Positions 36,091-46,007 of a stretch of 64,000 nt of DNA are shown piece after piece; position 1 is the first letter of the stretch, and every line of letters begins with the position of its first letter. Below the pieces are notes generated by a model that saw only the letters and a list, made by a program, of their open reading frames with translations, was not told where the DNA came from and did not search any database. The position numbers were made by a program, and so were the translations under genes. Source of the DNA: Terrabacter sp. Root181 (GTDB lineage Bacteria; Actinomycetota; Actinomycetes; Actinomycetales; Dermatophilaceae); NCBI RefSeq assembly GCF_001428505.1, contig NZ_LMHU01000006.1:186712-250711 (forward strand). Reading direction: 5' to 3'.

Positions 36091-37284
36091 TCAGCGCTGT
36101 GCCGGAGGCTCCGGCGGCGCGTCGGGCAGGTCCGCCGGAGCGGCCGGCGGGGCGATCGCGGGTGACGCCTGCGGCGGGACCGGCGGAGCGGCCGCGGGCG
36201 GCGGGGGCAGCTCAGGGTCGGCCGGGTGGACCGACGCCCTCTGGCGCCAGATGGGACCCGTGTGCTCGGTGGACTCGGCGCTCGCGGCCGCGGCCTCGCC
36301 ACGGGCCTCGGCGAGAGCCTTGGCGGAGTCCTCGAGGATCGTCTCGGCGAAAGCGTCCTCCTCGGCATCCGTCGTCTGCACCCACGGCTCGTCCTCCTCG
36401 GCACCCGACTGCGGGTCGTTGCCGCCGAGCGCGTTGCCGATGCCCTTGAGCGCGTCGGTCAGCTCCGACGGGATGATCCACATCTTGTTGGAGTCGCCGC
36501 GCGCGATCTGCGGCAGCACCTGGAGGTACTGGTAGGCGAGCAGCTTCTGCGTCGGCTTGCCGCGGTGGATCGCGGAGAAGACCTGCTGGATGGCGCGCGC
36601 CTGGCCCTGGGCCTCGAGGATGCGGGCCTGGGCCGAACCCTCCGCGCGCAGGATCTGGCTCTGCTTCTCACCCTCGGCCGTGAGGATGGCGGACTGCTTG
36701 ACGCCCTCGGCCGTGAGGATGGCCGCGCGACGGTCACGCTCGGCACGCATCTGCTTCTCCATCGAGTCCTGCACCGAGTGGGGCGGGTCGATGGCCTTGA
36801 GCTCGACGCGGTTGACGCGGATGCCCCACTTGCCGGTGGCCTCGTCGAGGACACCGCGGAGCTGGCCGTTGATCTGGTCGCGGCTCGTCAGGGTCTGCTC
36901 GAGGTCGAGCGACCCGATGACGTTGCGGAGCGTGGTGACCGTCAGCTGCTCGATGCCCTGGATGAAGTTGGCGATCTCGTAGACCGCGGCCTTGGCGTCG
37001 ATGACGGAGTAGTAGATGACGGTGTCGATGCTCACGACGAGGTTGTCGGAGGTGATGACGGGCTGCGGCGGGAACGACACGACCTGCTCGCGCAGGTCGA
37101 TGTTGGCCCGGACCTTGTCGACGAACGGCACGAGGAAGTGGATGCCGGCCGTCAGCGTCTTGTTGTAGCCGCCGAGCCGCTCCACGATCTGTGCCGTCTG
37201 CTGCGGCACGATGCGCACCGTGCGCAGCACGAGCACGAACGCCACGATGACGATGAGTATCGGAATGATGAGTACCGGGTCCAC
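36091..37284 (-). CDS. SPFH-domain (stomatin/QmcA-like) membrane protein
   Basis: 397 residues. One membrane anchor (~4-22) is followed by the SPFH/band-7 domain (~25-200, with LTAGIHFLVPFVDKV and LEQTLTSRDQINGQLRGVL), a coiled-coil region rich in Ala and Glu (~195-245, ILTAEGVKQSAILTAEGEK), and a disordered Pro/Ala-rich tail (~340-397). It probably forms oligomeric rings at the membrane (functional microdomains). The NfeD gene lies upstream on the same strand, the standard partner; the gap is 122 bp. Confidence 0.9.
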   Translation of the reverse strand: MDPVLIIPILIVIVAFVLVLRTVRIVPQQTAQIVERLGGYNKTLTAGIHFLVPFVDKVRANIDLREQVVSFPPQPVITSDNLVVSIDTVIYYSVIDAKAAVYEIANFIQGIEQLTVTTLRNVIGSLDLEQTLTSRDQINGQLRGVLDEATGKWGIRVNRVELKAIDPPHSVQDSMEKQMRAERDRRAAILTAEGVKQSAILTAEGEKQSQILRAEGSAQARILEAQGQARAIQQVFSAIHRGKPTQKLLAYQYLQVLPQIARGDSNKMWIIPSELTDALKGIGNALGGNDPQSGAEEDEPWVQTTDAEEDAFAETILEDSAKALAEARGEAAAASAESTEHTGPIWRQRASVHPADPELPPPPAAAPPVPPQASPAIAPPAAPADLPDAPPEPPAQR

Positions 37285-37406
37285 GACCTTCTCGACCTTC
37301 TCCTGTACGGTCCGGGCTCCCCGAGGAAGCGCGGTTGGTGCGGGCGGATCGGTCGATCCGCTCGGTGGTTCGGTGGCGTCGGCGAGGCGCGTTGCCGGTG
37401 TCCGGC

Positions 37407-37856
37407 TCAGCTCCCCACGACGTGGGCGCGGCTCACGATGGCGGTCGCGCCGTCGATGGAGTCGACGACGACCTCCTCACCGGGCTCGATGTCGTCGCCG
37501 AGAGTGCGCGCCGACCAGGTCTCGCCCGCGAGCTTGACGCGTCCCCCGGCCGGGTTGACCCGCTCGATGGCCACAGCTGATCGACCGACGTGGGCGGCGG
37601 CCCCCATGAGCTCGTGCGGCAAGGTGGCCTGGAAGCGCTTCTTGAGCCACGGGCGCCCGATCGCGAGCAGGGCGACGGCCACGAGCGCGGCGACGATCGC
37701 CTGCACCACCGGGGACGCCCCCAAGGCCGCAGCGACCGAACCTCCCACGGCGCCGCCCGCGAGCATGAGGAAGGTGAAGTCGACCGTGACCGCCTCGATG
37801 GCGACCAGCACGAGGGCCACCGCGAGCCAGACCATCCAAGCGTGTCCTTCGCCCAC
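37407..37856 (-). CDS. NfeD-family membrane protein
   Basis: 149 residues. The N-terminal three membrane segments (~8-70) precede a C-terminal OB-fold (~85-148) with GRSAVAIERVNPAGGRVKLA, WSARTLGDDIEPGEEVVV and ATAIVSRAHVVG. NfeD proteins work with SPFH partners in membrane microdomains. GTG start. It is co-directional with the SPFH gene. The upstream 131 bp, to the ABC ATPase stop, hold no clear feature. Confidence 0.88.
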   Translation of the reverse strand: MGEGHAWMVWLAVALVLVAIEAVTVDFTFLMLAGGAVGGSVAAALGASPVVQAIVAALVAVALLAIGRPWLKKRFQATLPHELMGAAAHVGRSAVAIERVNPAGGRVKLAGETWSARTLGDDIEPGEEVVVDSIDGATAIVSRAHVVGS

Positions 37857-37987
37857 GTGCCCCCACCCTGCTTTCGTCCGTGCCGGCGACGGGCCCCGAG
37901 GTCCCGTGCGTCACTCCTGTGACGTTCTCGATTCTGCCTCAGTTCCCTCTCGGGACCTACGGATCGGGAGGTCGGGACCGGTTGCGA

Positions 37988-38773
37988 TCAGGACTCGGCC
38001 CGCGCCGACCAGCGCTCGCCGTGCTGCTCGATCACGAGAGGCAGCCCGAACGTCGCACTGAGGTTCTCGGCCGTCAGCGTCAGCGGGATGGGTCCGGCAG
38101 CGACGACCTTGCCGTCGCGGATCATCAGCACGTCGGTGAACGACGGCGGGATCTCCTCGACGTGGTGCGTCACGAGCACCATCGCCGGCGCCTCGGTGTC
38201 GGCGGCGAGGTCGGCCAGGCGGCGCACGAGGTCCTCGCGGCCGCCGAGGTCGAGTCCGGCGGCCGGCTCGTCGAGGAGCATCAGCTCGGGGTCGGTCATC
38301 AGGGCCCGCGCGATCTGGACGCGCTTGCGCTCGCCCTCGCTCAACGTGCCGTAGGCACGGTCGGCGAGGTGGTCGGCGCCGAGGGTCCGCAGCAGCTCCA
38401 TGGCGCGCACGTAGTCAACGTGGTCGTACGTCTCGCGCCAGCGGCCGATGATCCCGTAGGAGGCCGTGACGACGACGTTGCCGACGAGCTCGCCGCCCGG
38501 GATGCGCTCGGCCATCGACGAGCTCGCAAGCCCGATGCGGGGCCGCAGCTCGAAGACGTCGACCGCACCGAGCACCTCGCCGAGGACGCCGGCGACACCC
38601 GACGTGGGGTGCAGGCGCGCCGCGGCGATCTGGAGCAGGGTCGTCTTGCCGGCACCGTTGGCGCCCAGCACGACCCAGCGCTCGCCCTCCTCCACCTCCC
38701 ACGTGACGTCGTCGAGGAGCGTCGAGGCACCGCGACGAACGGTGACTCCGGCGAAGGCGAGGACGTCGCTCAT
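37988..38773 (-). CDS. ABC transporter ATP-binding protein, stand-alone
   Basis: 261 residues. Walker A is GANGAGKTT, the signature TLSEGERKRVQIARAL, Walker B LMLLDEPAAGLD, and the switch His is in VLVTHHVEEI. It resembles the YlmA/ModF-like ATPases that lack an adjacent permease; none is present here. TAGGGT, 6 nt before the ATG, suggests a leaderless start. The partner membrane protein must be elsewhere, or the protein has a non-transport role. Confidence 0.88.
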   Translation of the reverse strand: MSDVLAFAGVTVRRGASTLLDDVTWEVEEGERWVVLGANGAGKTTLLQIAAARLHPTSGVAGVLGEVLGAVDVFELRPRIGLASSSMAERIPGGELVGNVVVTASYGIIGRWRETYDHVDYVRAMELLRTLGADHLADRAYGTLSEGERKRVQIARALMTDPELMLLDEPAAGLDLGGREDLVRRLADLAADTEAPAMVLVTHHVEEIPPSFTDVLMIRDGKVVAAGPIPLTLTAENLSATFGLPLVIEQHGERWSARAES

Positions 38774-38833
38774 GGCTCGACCCTATGACAAGGCCATCGA
38801 GGTCGACGCGGCGGCGCACCCTACGATGACGGG

Positions 38834-39598
38834 GTGTCCGAGCTGCCCGCGTCCGTGCGCCTCGCGCTGTGGGTGACCGCCTCGTGGCGCGGCGACCTCG
38901 CGACGACGGAGGCCCTGGCGCGGGCGTTTCCCGACCTCGACCACGTCGCCGGCGACCTCGCCCGGCTCGACGTGTGGCGCGACCTCGGGGAGCGCGCCCT
39001 GTTCGTGGCGCTCCCCCGTCCCGGCGACATCAGCCGTATGCCGCGTGGGTCCTCCGCGGCCACCGCACACGCCGCCGACGCCGGCGAGTGCGTCTTCGTC
39101 GCGGGCATCGGGGGCGTCCTCGTGCCGACGCTCTCGGAGTTCGGTCCCGAGGGGGACGTGGGCGTCAGGGCCGACTGGACGGCCTATGAGGCGGACCCGC
39201 TCCCCCGTCACCGGATGGAGATGCTCGACCTCCGGGAGATCGAGCGGGACCTCATGAGCCGGCTGCGTGAGCACACGGTGCGGTTCGAGCAGGTGGGCGG
39301 TCACCCCTGGGGACACGAGGCGCGCGCCGAGGCGCAGGCCGACCTCGACACGGCCCTGTGGGGCATCCCGCCCGAGACGTCCGGACGGGCCCTGCGGATC
39401 ATGGCGCTGGCGGCCAGCCTCTCGCGCCTGGCACACCGCAACGCCGACCGGACCTCGTTGGGCTCCGGAGGGCTCGATGCGGGGACCACGGCGAACCGCA
39501 CGCGCCTGCTGCGCGACCTCGCGGCCGACGCCGACGCGGCCCTCGCGGACGCGACGAACGTCGCCGTCATGTCGATCGCGGGATGGCGCCCGGCCTGA
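38834..39598 (+). CDS. conserved actinobacterial hypothetical protein
   Basis: 254 residues, not recognised. It is soluble, with alternating helices. Notable stretches are LPASVRLALWVTASWRGDLA at the N-terminus, DADPLPRHRMEMLDLREIER-like acidic/basic mid-region, and an Ala-rich C-terminus LLRDLAADADAALADATNVA. No metal or nucleotide motif is seen. GTG start by TACGAT at 38822-38827, 6 nt upstream (leaderless). It is divergent from the ABC ATPase gene. Confidence 0.6.
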   Translation: MSELPASVRLALWVTASWRGDLATTEALARAFPDLDHVAGDLARLDVWRDLGERALFVALPRPGDISRMPRGSSAATAHAADAGECVFVAGIGGVLVPTLSEFGPEGDVGVRADWTAYEADPLPRHRMEMLDLREIERDLMSRLREHTVRFEQVGGHPWGHEARAEAQADLDTALWGIPPETSGRALRIMALAASLSRLAHRNADRTSLGSGGLDAGTTANRTRLLRDLAADADAALADATNVAVMSIAGWRPA

Positions 39599-39610
39599 CC
39601 GTCTGTCCGG

Positions 39611-40036
39611 CTACGCCTCGGGAGCCGACGTCCCGAGCTGCACGAGCAGCGCTCGGGCGTAGGCACGTTCGGCGTCGATGTCAGCGTGGCGCTCGACCGC
39701 GCCGTCGCGCCCACGGGCGGACACGGCATACCCACCCTCGAGCTGTTCGAGGGACACGAACGCGTCGCCGAGCAGGTGGCGCAGCTGGTCCTCGCGCGGG
39801 AGCCAGACGGCCTTGTCCTGCTCGACGCTGTCGAGGGCCCACTCGGTGGTGCCGTTGAAGCCGATGACGTCGCCCGTCGTGAAGTGGTGGACGTCGACCG
39901 TGATCTCGCTGATGACGAACACGTCGTCCTCCATGCCGTTGACGGCCACGACGAAGCGGTCCCCGGAGACGGGCTCCCACGTCAGTCCCGCGTCGGAGAG
40001 CCGGCGGGCGAGCTCGATGGTCAGCATGTTCTCCAT
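39611..40036 (-). CDS. conserved hypothetical protein
   Basis: 141 residues. The order IELARRLSDAGLTWEPVSGD, MEDDVFVISEITVDVHHFTTG, FNGTTEWALDSVEQDKAVWL and PREDQLRHLLGDAFVSLEQL matches a widespread Micrococcales protein often mislabelled as a pilus assembly protein. No membrane segment or catalytic motif is visible; it is likely a small cytosolic protein of unknown function. The start ATG at 40036 has GGGGGA 8 nt upstream; the Met at 40027 with a close GGAG is an alternative. Confidence 0.6.
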   Translation of the reverse strand: MENMLTIELARRLSDAGLTWEPVSGDRFVVAVNGMEDDVFVISEITVDVHHFTTGDVIGFNGTTEWALDSVEQDKAVWLPREDQLRHLLGDAFVSLEQLEGGYAVSARGRDGAVERHADIDAERAYARALLVQLGTSAPEA

Positions 40037-40082
40037 CGTCACATCCCCCCGGGACTTCGCCAAGCAACCCTAGATTTGGTCC

Positions 40083-40817
40083 ATGACGGAGCACCCTGAG
40101 CTGAAGTCGCTGGACGAGAGCACCTTCGAGACCGTCCTCTGCGTCGTCGCGCACCCCGACGACCTCGAGTACGGCACGGCCGCCGCGGTGGACAAGTGGG
40201 TCCGGGCGGGCAAGACCGTGACCTACCTGCTGGCCACCCGTGGCGAGGCCGGCATCGACGGCGTGCGGCCCGAGGAGGCCGGGCCGCTGCGCGAACAGGA
40301 GGAGCGCGACGGCGCGGCGAGGGTCGGGGTCGACGTCGTGGAGTTCCTCGACGGTTTCACCGACGGCGTGGTCGAGTACGGCCTCGCGCTGCGTCGCGCC
40401 ATCGCCCGCGAGATGCGGATCCGGCGGCCCGACCTGGTCATCACCATGACGTACGCCGACCGCTTCCCCGGTGGCATCGTCAACCAGGCCGACCACCGGG
40501 CCGTGGGCCTCGCCGTCGTCGACGCCAGGGCTGACGCGGGCAACCGGTGGATCTTCCCCGAGCTCGTCGACGAGGGCCACGAGCCGTGGCAGGTCGCCCG
40601 GCTGCTCGTCGTCGCCGACCCCGAGCCGACGCACTTCGTCGACGTCTCGGACCACTTCGACGCGGCGGTCGCGTCACTGTCGGCCCATGACGCCTACCTC
40701 GCGGGCCTGGGCCCCGACTACCCCCGGCCCACTGAGCTGCTCGGCATGATCCTCGGCGGCCCGGCAGAGGTCGTCGGCGTGCCGTATGCCGTGACGGGTC
40801 GCCTCGTCGGCGGCTGA
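40083..40817 (+). CDS. PIG-L/LmbE-family zinc deacetylase
   Basis: 244 residues. The metal motif VVAHPDDLEYG (~22-32) and the second site NQADHRAVG fit the N-acetylglucosaminyl/mycothiol deacetylase superfamily (MshB, Mca, BshB). The substrate cannot be assigned; an MshB or Mca role is possible because mshC is present, but the sequence is shorter than either. ATG start with TAGATT at 40071-40076, 6 nt upstream (leaderless). It is divergent from the previous hypothetical gene. Confidence 0.87.
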   Translation: MTEHPELKSLDESTFETVLCVVAHPDDLEYGTAAAVDKWVRAGKTVTYLLATRGEAGIDGVRPEEAGPLREQEERDGAARVGVDVVEFLDGFTDGVVEYGLALRRAIAREMRIRRPDLVITMTYADRFPGGIVNQADHRAVGLAVVDARADAGNRWIFPELVDEGHEPWQVARLLVVADPEPTHFVDVSDHFDAAVASLSAHDAYLAGLGPDYPRPTELLGMILGGPAEVVGVPYAVTGRLVGG

Positions 40818-40837
40818 CCTGCTCGCCTGGGCGACGA

Positions 40838-42568
40838 CTAACCCAGCGCTCCGACCGCCGTCCGGACGGCTGCCAGGTCGTCGGCGGTGACGCCCTCCGG
40901 ACGCATCACGGCATTCCAGGCGTCGACGTACTCCGTCGTGTACTTGTGGCCGTGTCCGGCAGGGACCCCGGTCGAGAACGGGAGGTCGGCGGTCACCTGC
41001 CAGAAGGTCACGAACGGCATCCAGAACATGCCCTGGAGCACGTCCTTGCCGGCAGCCTCACCGATCCAGTCGGGCTCGTTGAACACGAGGTGAGGGCTCC
41101 ACCACACGATCGGGTCGGACGGGTGCATGAGGTAGAGGACGCGGGTGCCGTCCCACGGCTGGCCCTCGGGCGGGATCGAGTCCCCCGGGTCGGTCGCGAA
41201 CCGCACCGTCCGCCCGTTCTTGTAGACGGGCTGGATCTCGGGACTGCCGGGGTCGCGCTGGTCGCTGAACTCACGGAACAGCGTGTTGAAGTTCGGTGGC
41301 CCCGCGAAGACCGTGCCCGCGGTCCGGTTGCGCAGGTCGTACTCGCCGCTGAAGGCGGTCTCGCCGCCGAACGTCCCGAGGCTCTCGCCCGACACGAACA
41401 GCTTCGGCCGGGAGTCCTGCGGCAGCTGCGACCACCGGTCGTAGACCGCGTCGAAGAGCGCCCGACCCGCCTCGCGGGCCTTGGACTGGTCGACGAGGAA
41501 CGAGAGCCACGACGGCAGGTACGAGTACTGCATCCCGACCGTGGCCGCGTCGCCGCCGGTCAGGTACTCGAAGGGGGCGACCAGTGCCGGGTCGACCCAC
41601 CCGCTGCCCGTGGTCGTCACGACGAGCAGGTTCAACCGCTTGAAACCACCCGCCCGCTCGAGGTCGTCGACCGCCAGGGCGGCGCGCTGTTCGGCGTCGT
41701 CGGCCGAGTCGAGGCCGGCGTAGGTTCGGATCGGTTCCATCGCGGGGTGGTGGACGACCCCCTCGATGTCGCTGGCGGTCGGACCGCCTGCCGCAAAGGT
41801 GCGGCCCTCGCGACCGAGCGACTCCCAGGGGACCATCGAGCCCGGCCCTCCCGACCGGAGGCCGGTCGTGGGCTTGACGACCCCCTCCTGCGTCACGGTG
41901 TTGCCCACCGAGAAGGCCTCGTCCATGGCACCCACGAGACCGTCGATGAGGATGCCGCTGATGACGAGGTAGGTCATCGTCGTGACGAGGACCCAGCCCG
42001 TCGCGCCCGCGGCCCGCCGCCCGAACTTGCGGCTCAGCAGGTCCGCGACCCAGTGGTAGACGCGTCGGATGCCGCGGCCGATGAGCAGGAACACCGCGAA
42101 GAAGAACACGGCGACGAAGGGCGAGAGGACGACGAGGGCGATGTTGTACTCCGTCACCCCCATGAGGCTCCGGATCTCGTGCTGCCAGTACTGGCCGAGG
42201 CCGAAGAAGACGACCAGGAGCCCGCCGCCGCCGATGAACAGGGCACGCCAGGACCAGGGCTTGGGCGGCCGAGGCTCCCGGTCGGCGAAGGCGCGCCACA
42301 GCCATGCGCCGAGGACTCCGAGGCCGTAGCCGATGGAAGCGGTGATCCCACAGACCAGGCCCTGGATGAAACCACCGCGCGGGAGCAGCGACGGCGTGAA
42401 CGACAGGGCCGCGAAGAGAACCGCGCCCCAGCACCCGGGGAGGGTGAAGTGGAGCCACCTCCGGAGACGTCCGGCGCGCGGCTCCTGCTCCGGGACGCTC
42501 GTCTCGTCGTCCTCCGACCCACGGTGACCACCGGTCAGCGCGTCGTTGCCAGCCACGTCAGTCGCCAT
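40838..42568 (-). CDS. membrane-anchored alpha/beta-hydrolase (PF10081-like)
   Basis: 576 residues. The N-terminal ~210 residues contain about five membrane segments (WGAVLFAALSFTPSLLPRGG, LFIGGGGLLVVFFGLGQYW and others). The C-terminal soluble hydrolase has the nucleophile elbow KLFVSGESLGTFGGE (Ser of GESLG) and HPSDPIVWWSPHLVF. It resembles actinobacterial hydrolases possibly acting on envelope lipids; the substrate is unknown. It is a single gene with no obvious partner and 20 bp from the convergent deacetylase. Confidence 0.82.
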   Translation of the reverse strand: MATDVAGNDALTGGHRGSEDDETSVPEQEPRAGRLRRWLHFTLPGCWGAVLFAALSFTPSLLPRGGFIQGLVCGITASIGYGLGVLGAWLWRAFADREPRPPKPWSWRALFIGGGGLLVVFFGLGQYWQHEIRSLMGVTEYNIALVVLSPFVAVFFFAVFLLIGRGIRRVYHWVADLLSRKFGRRAAGATGWVLVTTMTYLVISGILIDGLVGAMDEAFSVGNTVTQEGVVKPTTGLRSGGPGSMVPWESLGREGRTFAAGGPTASDIEGVVHHPAMEPIRTYAGLDSADDAEQRAALAVDDLERAGGFKRLNLLVVTTTGSGWVDPALVAPFEYLTGGDAATVGMQYSYLPSWLSFLVDQSKAREAGRALFDAVYDRWSQLPQDSRPKLFVSGESLGTFGGETAFSGEYDLRNRTAGTVFAGPPNFNTLFREFSDQRDPGSPEIQPVYKNGRTVRFATDPGDSIPPEGQPWDGTRVLYLMHPSDPIVWWSPHLVFNEPDWIGEAAGKDVLQGMFWMPFVTFWQVTADLPFSTGVPAGHGHKYTTEYVDAWNAVMRPEGVTADDLAAVRTAVGALG

Positions 42569-42679
42569 CTCGAGCTCGATCCGGTCAGTGGGTTCGGGAA
42601 GTGTCAGGCGAACATTCCCACGGCTTCCGGCCCGACACCACCGGAACGCCGGATTCGCGACCCCTTCGGGCCCTGTCAG

Positions 42680-43255
42680 TCAGCCGCGGGCCCGGGCCTG
42701 CTCCTCCTCGCGGAGTCGAGGCTCCGTGCGCCGCTCGGGGTGGATACCGCGCTTGTCGCGGTAGAACGCACGCACCTGGTCCATGTCGGCGACCACGTCT
42801 GCCGTGGCCCTCATGGTCGGACCGAATCCGGCTGTGCGAGAAGGTCCGTCGATGAAGGCCAAGGCGATGGGCAGACTGGCTGCCCGCCCGATGCGCCAGA
42901 AGCCGGACTTCCAGTACCCGCCCTTCGTGCGGGTGCCTTCCGCGGCCAGGACCAGCAGGAACGGCTCCCCGCTGCGGGCCTCCCGGACGAGCCCGCGCAC
43001 CACGTCGCCGGGGTGGTCACGGTCGATCGGGATGCCACCGAGGCGCGGCAGGAGCCATCCGAGCGGGCCCCGGAAGAGCTCCTTCTTGATCAGGACCCGG
43101 GGTGTCACCCCGCCCCGCCACATGACCAGGAGCATCATCACGAAGTCCCAGTTGGACGTGTGCGGGGCACCGACGAGGATGCCGGTGCGGGGCACGTCGC
43201 CCACCGCCGTCCACCCGGTGAGGCGCAGCACGAGGCTGGCCAGTCGACTCCTCAT
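42680..43255 (-). CDS. PlsC-type 1-acyl-glycerol-3-phosphate acyltransferase
   Basis: 191 residues, compact. It moves an acyl chain to a glycerolipid intermediate. The catalytic block is VGAPHTSNWDF (H-x4-D), the glycerol-phosphate motif AAEGTRTKGGYWKSGF, and LLPRLGGIPIDRD lies between them. The ATG at 43255 is used; a longer reading to 43426 has no support. The C-terminal tail is very basic. It is monocistronic as far as I see. Confidence 0.83.
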   Translation of the reverse strand: MRSRLASLVLRLTGWTAVGDVPRTGILVGAPHTSNWDFVMMLLVMWRGGVTPRVLIKKELFRGPLGWLLPRLGGIPIDRDHPGDVVRGLVREARSGEPFLLVLAAEGTRTKGGYWKSGFWRIGRAASLPIALAFIDGPSRTAGFGPTMRATADVVADMDQVRAFYRDKRGIHPERRTEPRLREEEQARARG

Positions 43256-43382
43256 GGCGTTCCTCTCGGGCCTGCGGCGGTGGTCCGCCTCCTCCAACCT
43301 ACGCGCAGTGCACGCCGAAGCAGAGGTGCCGGGTCGGGACGGGACCCACCGGCGCTCCCCCGCGGGCCTACACCGCCACCCG

Positions 43383-44585
43383 TCAGCTGCCGAGGACTGC
43401 CCGGTAGACCTCGAGCGTGCGGTCACCGATGGAGGCCCACGAGAACGAGTCGACGGCGCGTCGGCGACCGGCCCGACCGAAGGCGTGGGCCCGGTCGACG
43501 TCGGAGACCGCGTCGGTGAGTGCCGCCGCGAGGTCGGACACGAAGCGGTCGGGGTCGACCGGCGTGCCGGTGCCGTCCTGGACCTGGTCGATCGGCACCA
43601 GCCACCCGGTGTCGCCGTCGACGACGACCTCGGGGATGCCGCCGGTCGCCGTGGCCACGACGGCCAGCTCGCACGCCATGGCCTCGAGGTTGACGATCCC
43701 GAGCGGCTCGTAGATCGAGGGGCAGGCGAAGACGGTGCCGTGGGTCAACAGGGCCACGACCTCGTTGCGGGGAAGCATGTCAGGGATCCAGATGACACCC
43801 TCGCGTCCGGATCGCAGCTCGTTCACGAGCCCCTCGACCTCCGCGAGGATCTCCGGCGTGTCGGGCGCCCCGGCGCAGAGGACGATCTGGACGTCGGGTG
43901 GCAGCTGCGCGCACGCCCTCAGCAGGTAGGGCAGGCCCTTTTGGCGGGTGATGCGGCCGACGAAGACCACCGACCGCTTGTCGGGGTCGACTCCATGGCG
44001 CCGAACGGTCTCGGTGGCCTCGGCCGAGCGGTCCGCCGACCACAGCTGCGAGTCGATCCCGTTGTGCACCACGTGAACCCGCGCCGGGTCGAGCGACGGG
44101 TAGCTCTTGAGGATGTCCTCGCGCATGCCCGCACTGACTGCCACGACGGCGGCAGCGGACTCGTAGGCGGTGCGCTCGGCCCACGAGGACACGCGGTAGC
44201 CGCCACCGAGCTGCTCGGCCTTCCAGGGCCGCATCGGCTCGAGCGAGTGCGCGGTCACGACGTGCGGCATACCTCCGAGGAGCGAGGCGAGATGTCCGGC
44301 CATGTTGGCGTACCACGTGTGCGAGTGGACGAGGTCGGCGCCGATGCAGTCGCCGGCCATGCTGACGTCGACACCGAGGGTCTGCATCGCGGCGTTGCCC
44401 CCGGCGAGCTCCGGGAGGTCGGGGTACGCCGTCGTCCCGGTCTCGTCACGAGCGGTCCCGAAACAGCGGACCTGCACGTCCATGTCACCCCGCGCCCGCA
44501 ACGCCCGCACGAGCTCTGCCACGTGAACACCCGCACCTCCGTAGATGGCCGGCGGGTACTCCTTGCTGAGGATGTCGACGCGCAC
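43383..44585 (-). CDS. glgA: GlgA/GlgM-type alpha-glucan glycosyltransferase
   Basis: 400 residues, a GT4-type GT-B fold like the actinobacterial GlgA (Rv1212c). It adds glucose to alpha-1,4-glucans or makes maltose-1-phosphate from ADP-glucose; mycobacterial work supports the latter activity. Visible are SKEYPPAIYGGAGVHVAEL (N-lobe loop), VVFVGRITRQKGL and SIYEPLGIVNLEAMACE (donor binding with the EPxGxxxLE pattern). The GTG has TAGGGT 6 nt upstream (minus strand, 44592-44597). It is divergent from glgC, which makes its substrate. Confidence 0.9.
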   Translation of the reverse strand: MRVDILSKEYPPAIYGGAGVHVAELVRALRARGDMDVQVRCFGTARDETGTTAYPDLPELAGGNAAMQTLGVDVSMAGDCIGADLVHSHTWYANMAGHLASLLGGMPHVVTAHSLEPMRPWKAEQLGGGYRVSSWAERTAYESAAAVVAVSAGMREDILKSYPSLDPARVHVVHNGIDSQLWSADRSAEATETVRRHGVDPDKRSVVFVGRITRQKGLPYLLRACAQLPPDVQIVLCAGAPDTPEILAEVEGLVNELRSGREGVIWIPDMLPRNEVVALLTHGTVFACPSIYEPLGIVNLEAMACELAVVATATGGIPEVVVDGDTGWLVPIDQVQDGTGTPVDPDRFVSDLAAALTDAVSDVDRAHAFGRAGRRRAVDSFSWASIGDRTLEVYRAVLGS

Positions 44586-44687
44586 GTTCCGACCCTAGTG
44601 CCGCTTCCATCCCGCGGAGCGGAAAGCTCCGCCGATCTTGCGTGCTGAACCTGTCGACCGACGGACGCCTGCCCTAGGGTGGCGCTC
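44586..44687. promoter_or_regulatory. divergent glgA-glgC promoter region
   Basis: Both genes have a TAGGGT hexamer: minus strand 44592-44597 for glgA (6 nt before GTG) and plus strand 44675-44680 for glgC (7 nt before ATG). The identical -10 elements suggest joint expression. No obvious operator repeat is present. Confidence 0.6.
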
Positions 44688-45947
44688 ATGGCCCGACGAA
44701 GCCCAGCTGCTGGTCCGAAAGTCCTCGCGATCGTGCTCGCTGGCGGTGAGGGCAAGAGACTGATGCCTCTGACCGCCGACCGGGCCAAACCCGCCGTGCC
44801 GTTCGCCGGCATCTACCGGCTGATCGACCTGGCGCTCTCCAACGTCGTCAACTCCGGATACCTCCAGGTCGTCGTGCTGACGCAGTACAAGTCGCACAGC
44901 CTGGACGCGCACGTGACGAAGACGTGGCGCATGTCGACGCTCCTCGGCAACTACGTGACGACGGTCCCGGCGCAGCAGCGTGTCGACAAGAACTGGTACC
45001 TCGGTAGTGCCGACGCGATCTACCAGAGCCTCAACCTCATGCACGACGAGCGGCCCGACATCGTCGTCGTCGTGGGCGCGGACCACGTCTACCGCATGGA
45101 CTTCGGTGCCATGGTCGAGCAGCACCTCGAGACGGGCGCCGCCTGCACGGTCGCGGCCATCCGCCAGCCGATCTCGCTCGCCGACCAGTTCGGCGTCATC
45201 GAGGTGGATGACGCCGACCCGTCGAAGATCGCGGCGTTCCTCGAGAAGCCCAAGGACCCGAAGGGCCTGCCGGACAACCCCGGCGAGGTGCTCGCGTCGA
45301 TGGGCAACTACGTCTTCACGGCCGCAGCGCTCGAGGCGGCCGTCATCGCCGACCACGACAACGAGGCGAGCAGCAACGACATGGGCGGCGACATCGTGCC
45401 CTACTTCGTGAGCCGCGGAGAGGCCGGCGTCTACGACTTCAAGGACAACGAGGTTCCCGGCGCCACGGACCGCGACCGCGGCTACTGGCGCGACGTCGGG
45501 ACCATCGAGTCCTACTACGACGCCCACATGGACCTCATCTCGATCCACCCGGTCTTCAACCTCTACAACTACGACTGGCCGATCTACACCAGCCACAGCC
45601 CCTACCCCCCGGCGAAGTTCGTCCACGGCAGCGGCGACCGCATCGGAGAGGCGCTCAACTCGGCGGTCTCCCCCGGCGTCGTCGTCTCGGGTGCGCACAT
45701 CTACGCCTCGGTGCTCTCGCCGCTCGTCAAGGTGCACTCGTACGCCAGCATCCAGGGTTCGGTCATCCTCGACGGTGTCGAGGTCCATCGCCACGCGCAG
45801 ATCCGCCGCGCGATCATCGACAAGAACGTCGTCATCCCCGAGGGCTGCCAGATCGGCATCGACCACGAGCACGACAAGGCCCGCGGTTTCCACGTCACCG
45901 AGACCGGCATCGTTGTCGTGGGCAAGGGACAGCTCGTCACGCGGTGA
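44688..45947 (+). CDS. glgC: glucose-1-phosphate adenylyltransferase GlgC
   Basis: 419 residues. It makes ADP-glucose, the controlled step of glycogen synthesis. Visible are [20 protein letters not shown] (nucleotide-binding loop), [27 protein letters not shown], and the left-handed beta-helix repeats from ~300 on ([20 protein letters not shown]). The ATG at 44688 is taken over the GTG at 44679 because it sits 7 nt after the TAGGGT hexamer. It is divergent from glgA. Confidence 0.96.
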   Translation: MARRSPAAGPKVLAIVLAGGEGKRLMPLTADRAKPAVPFAGIYRLIDLALSNVVNSGYLQVVVLTQYKSHSLDAHVTKTWRMSTLLGNYVTTVPAQQRVDKNWYLGSADAIYQSLNLMHDERPDIVVVVGADHVYRMDFGAMVEQHLETGAACTVAAIRQPISLADQFGVIEVDDADPSKIAAFLEKPKDPKGLPDNPGEVLASMGNYVFTAAALEAAVIADHDNEASSNDMGGDIVPYFVSRGEAGVYDFKDNEVPGATDRDRGYWRDVGTIESYYDAHMDLISIHPVFNLYNYDWPIYTSHSPYPPAKFVHGSGDRIGEALNSAVSPGVVVSGAHIYASVLSPLVKVHSYASIQGSVILDGVEVHRHAQIRRAIIDKNVVIPEGCQIGIDHEHDKARGFHVTETGIVVVGKGQLVTR

Positions 45948-46007
45948 CCGTCGATCGGCGGGCGTCCCTCGTAGGTGTCGGCCGATGACATCTGCAAAGG
46001 TCTGACC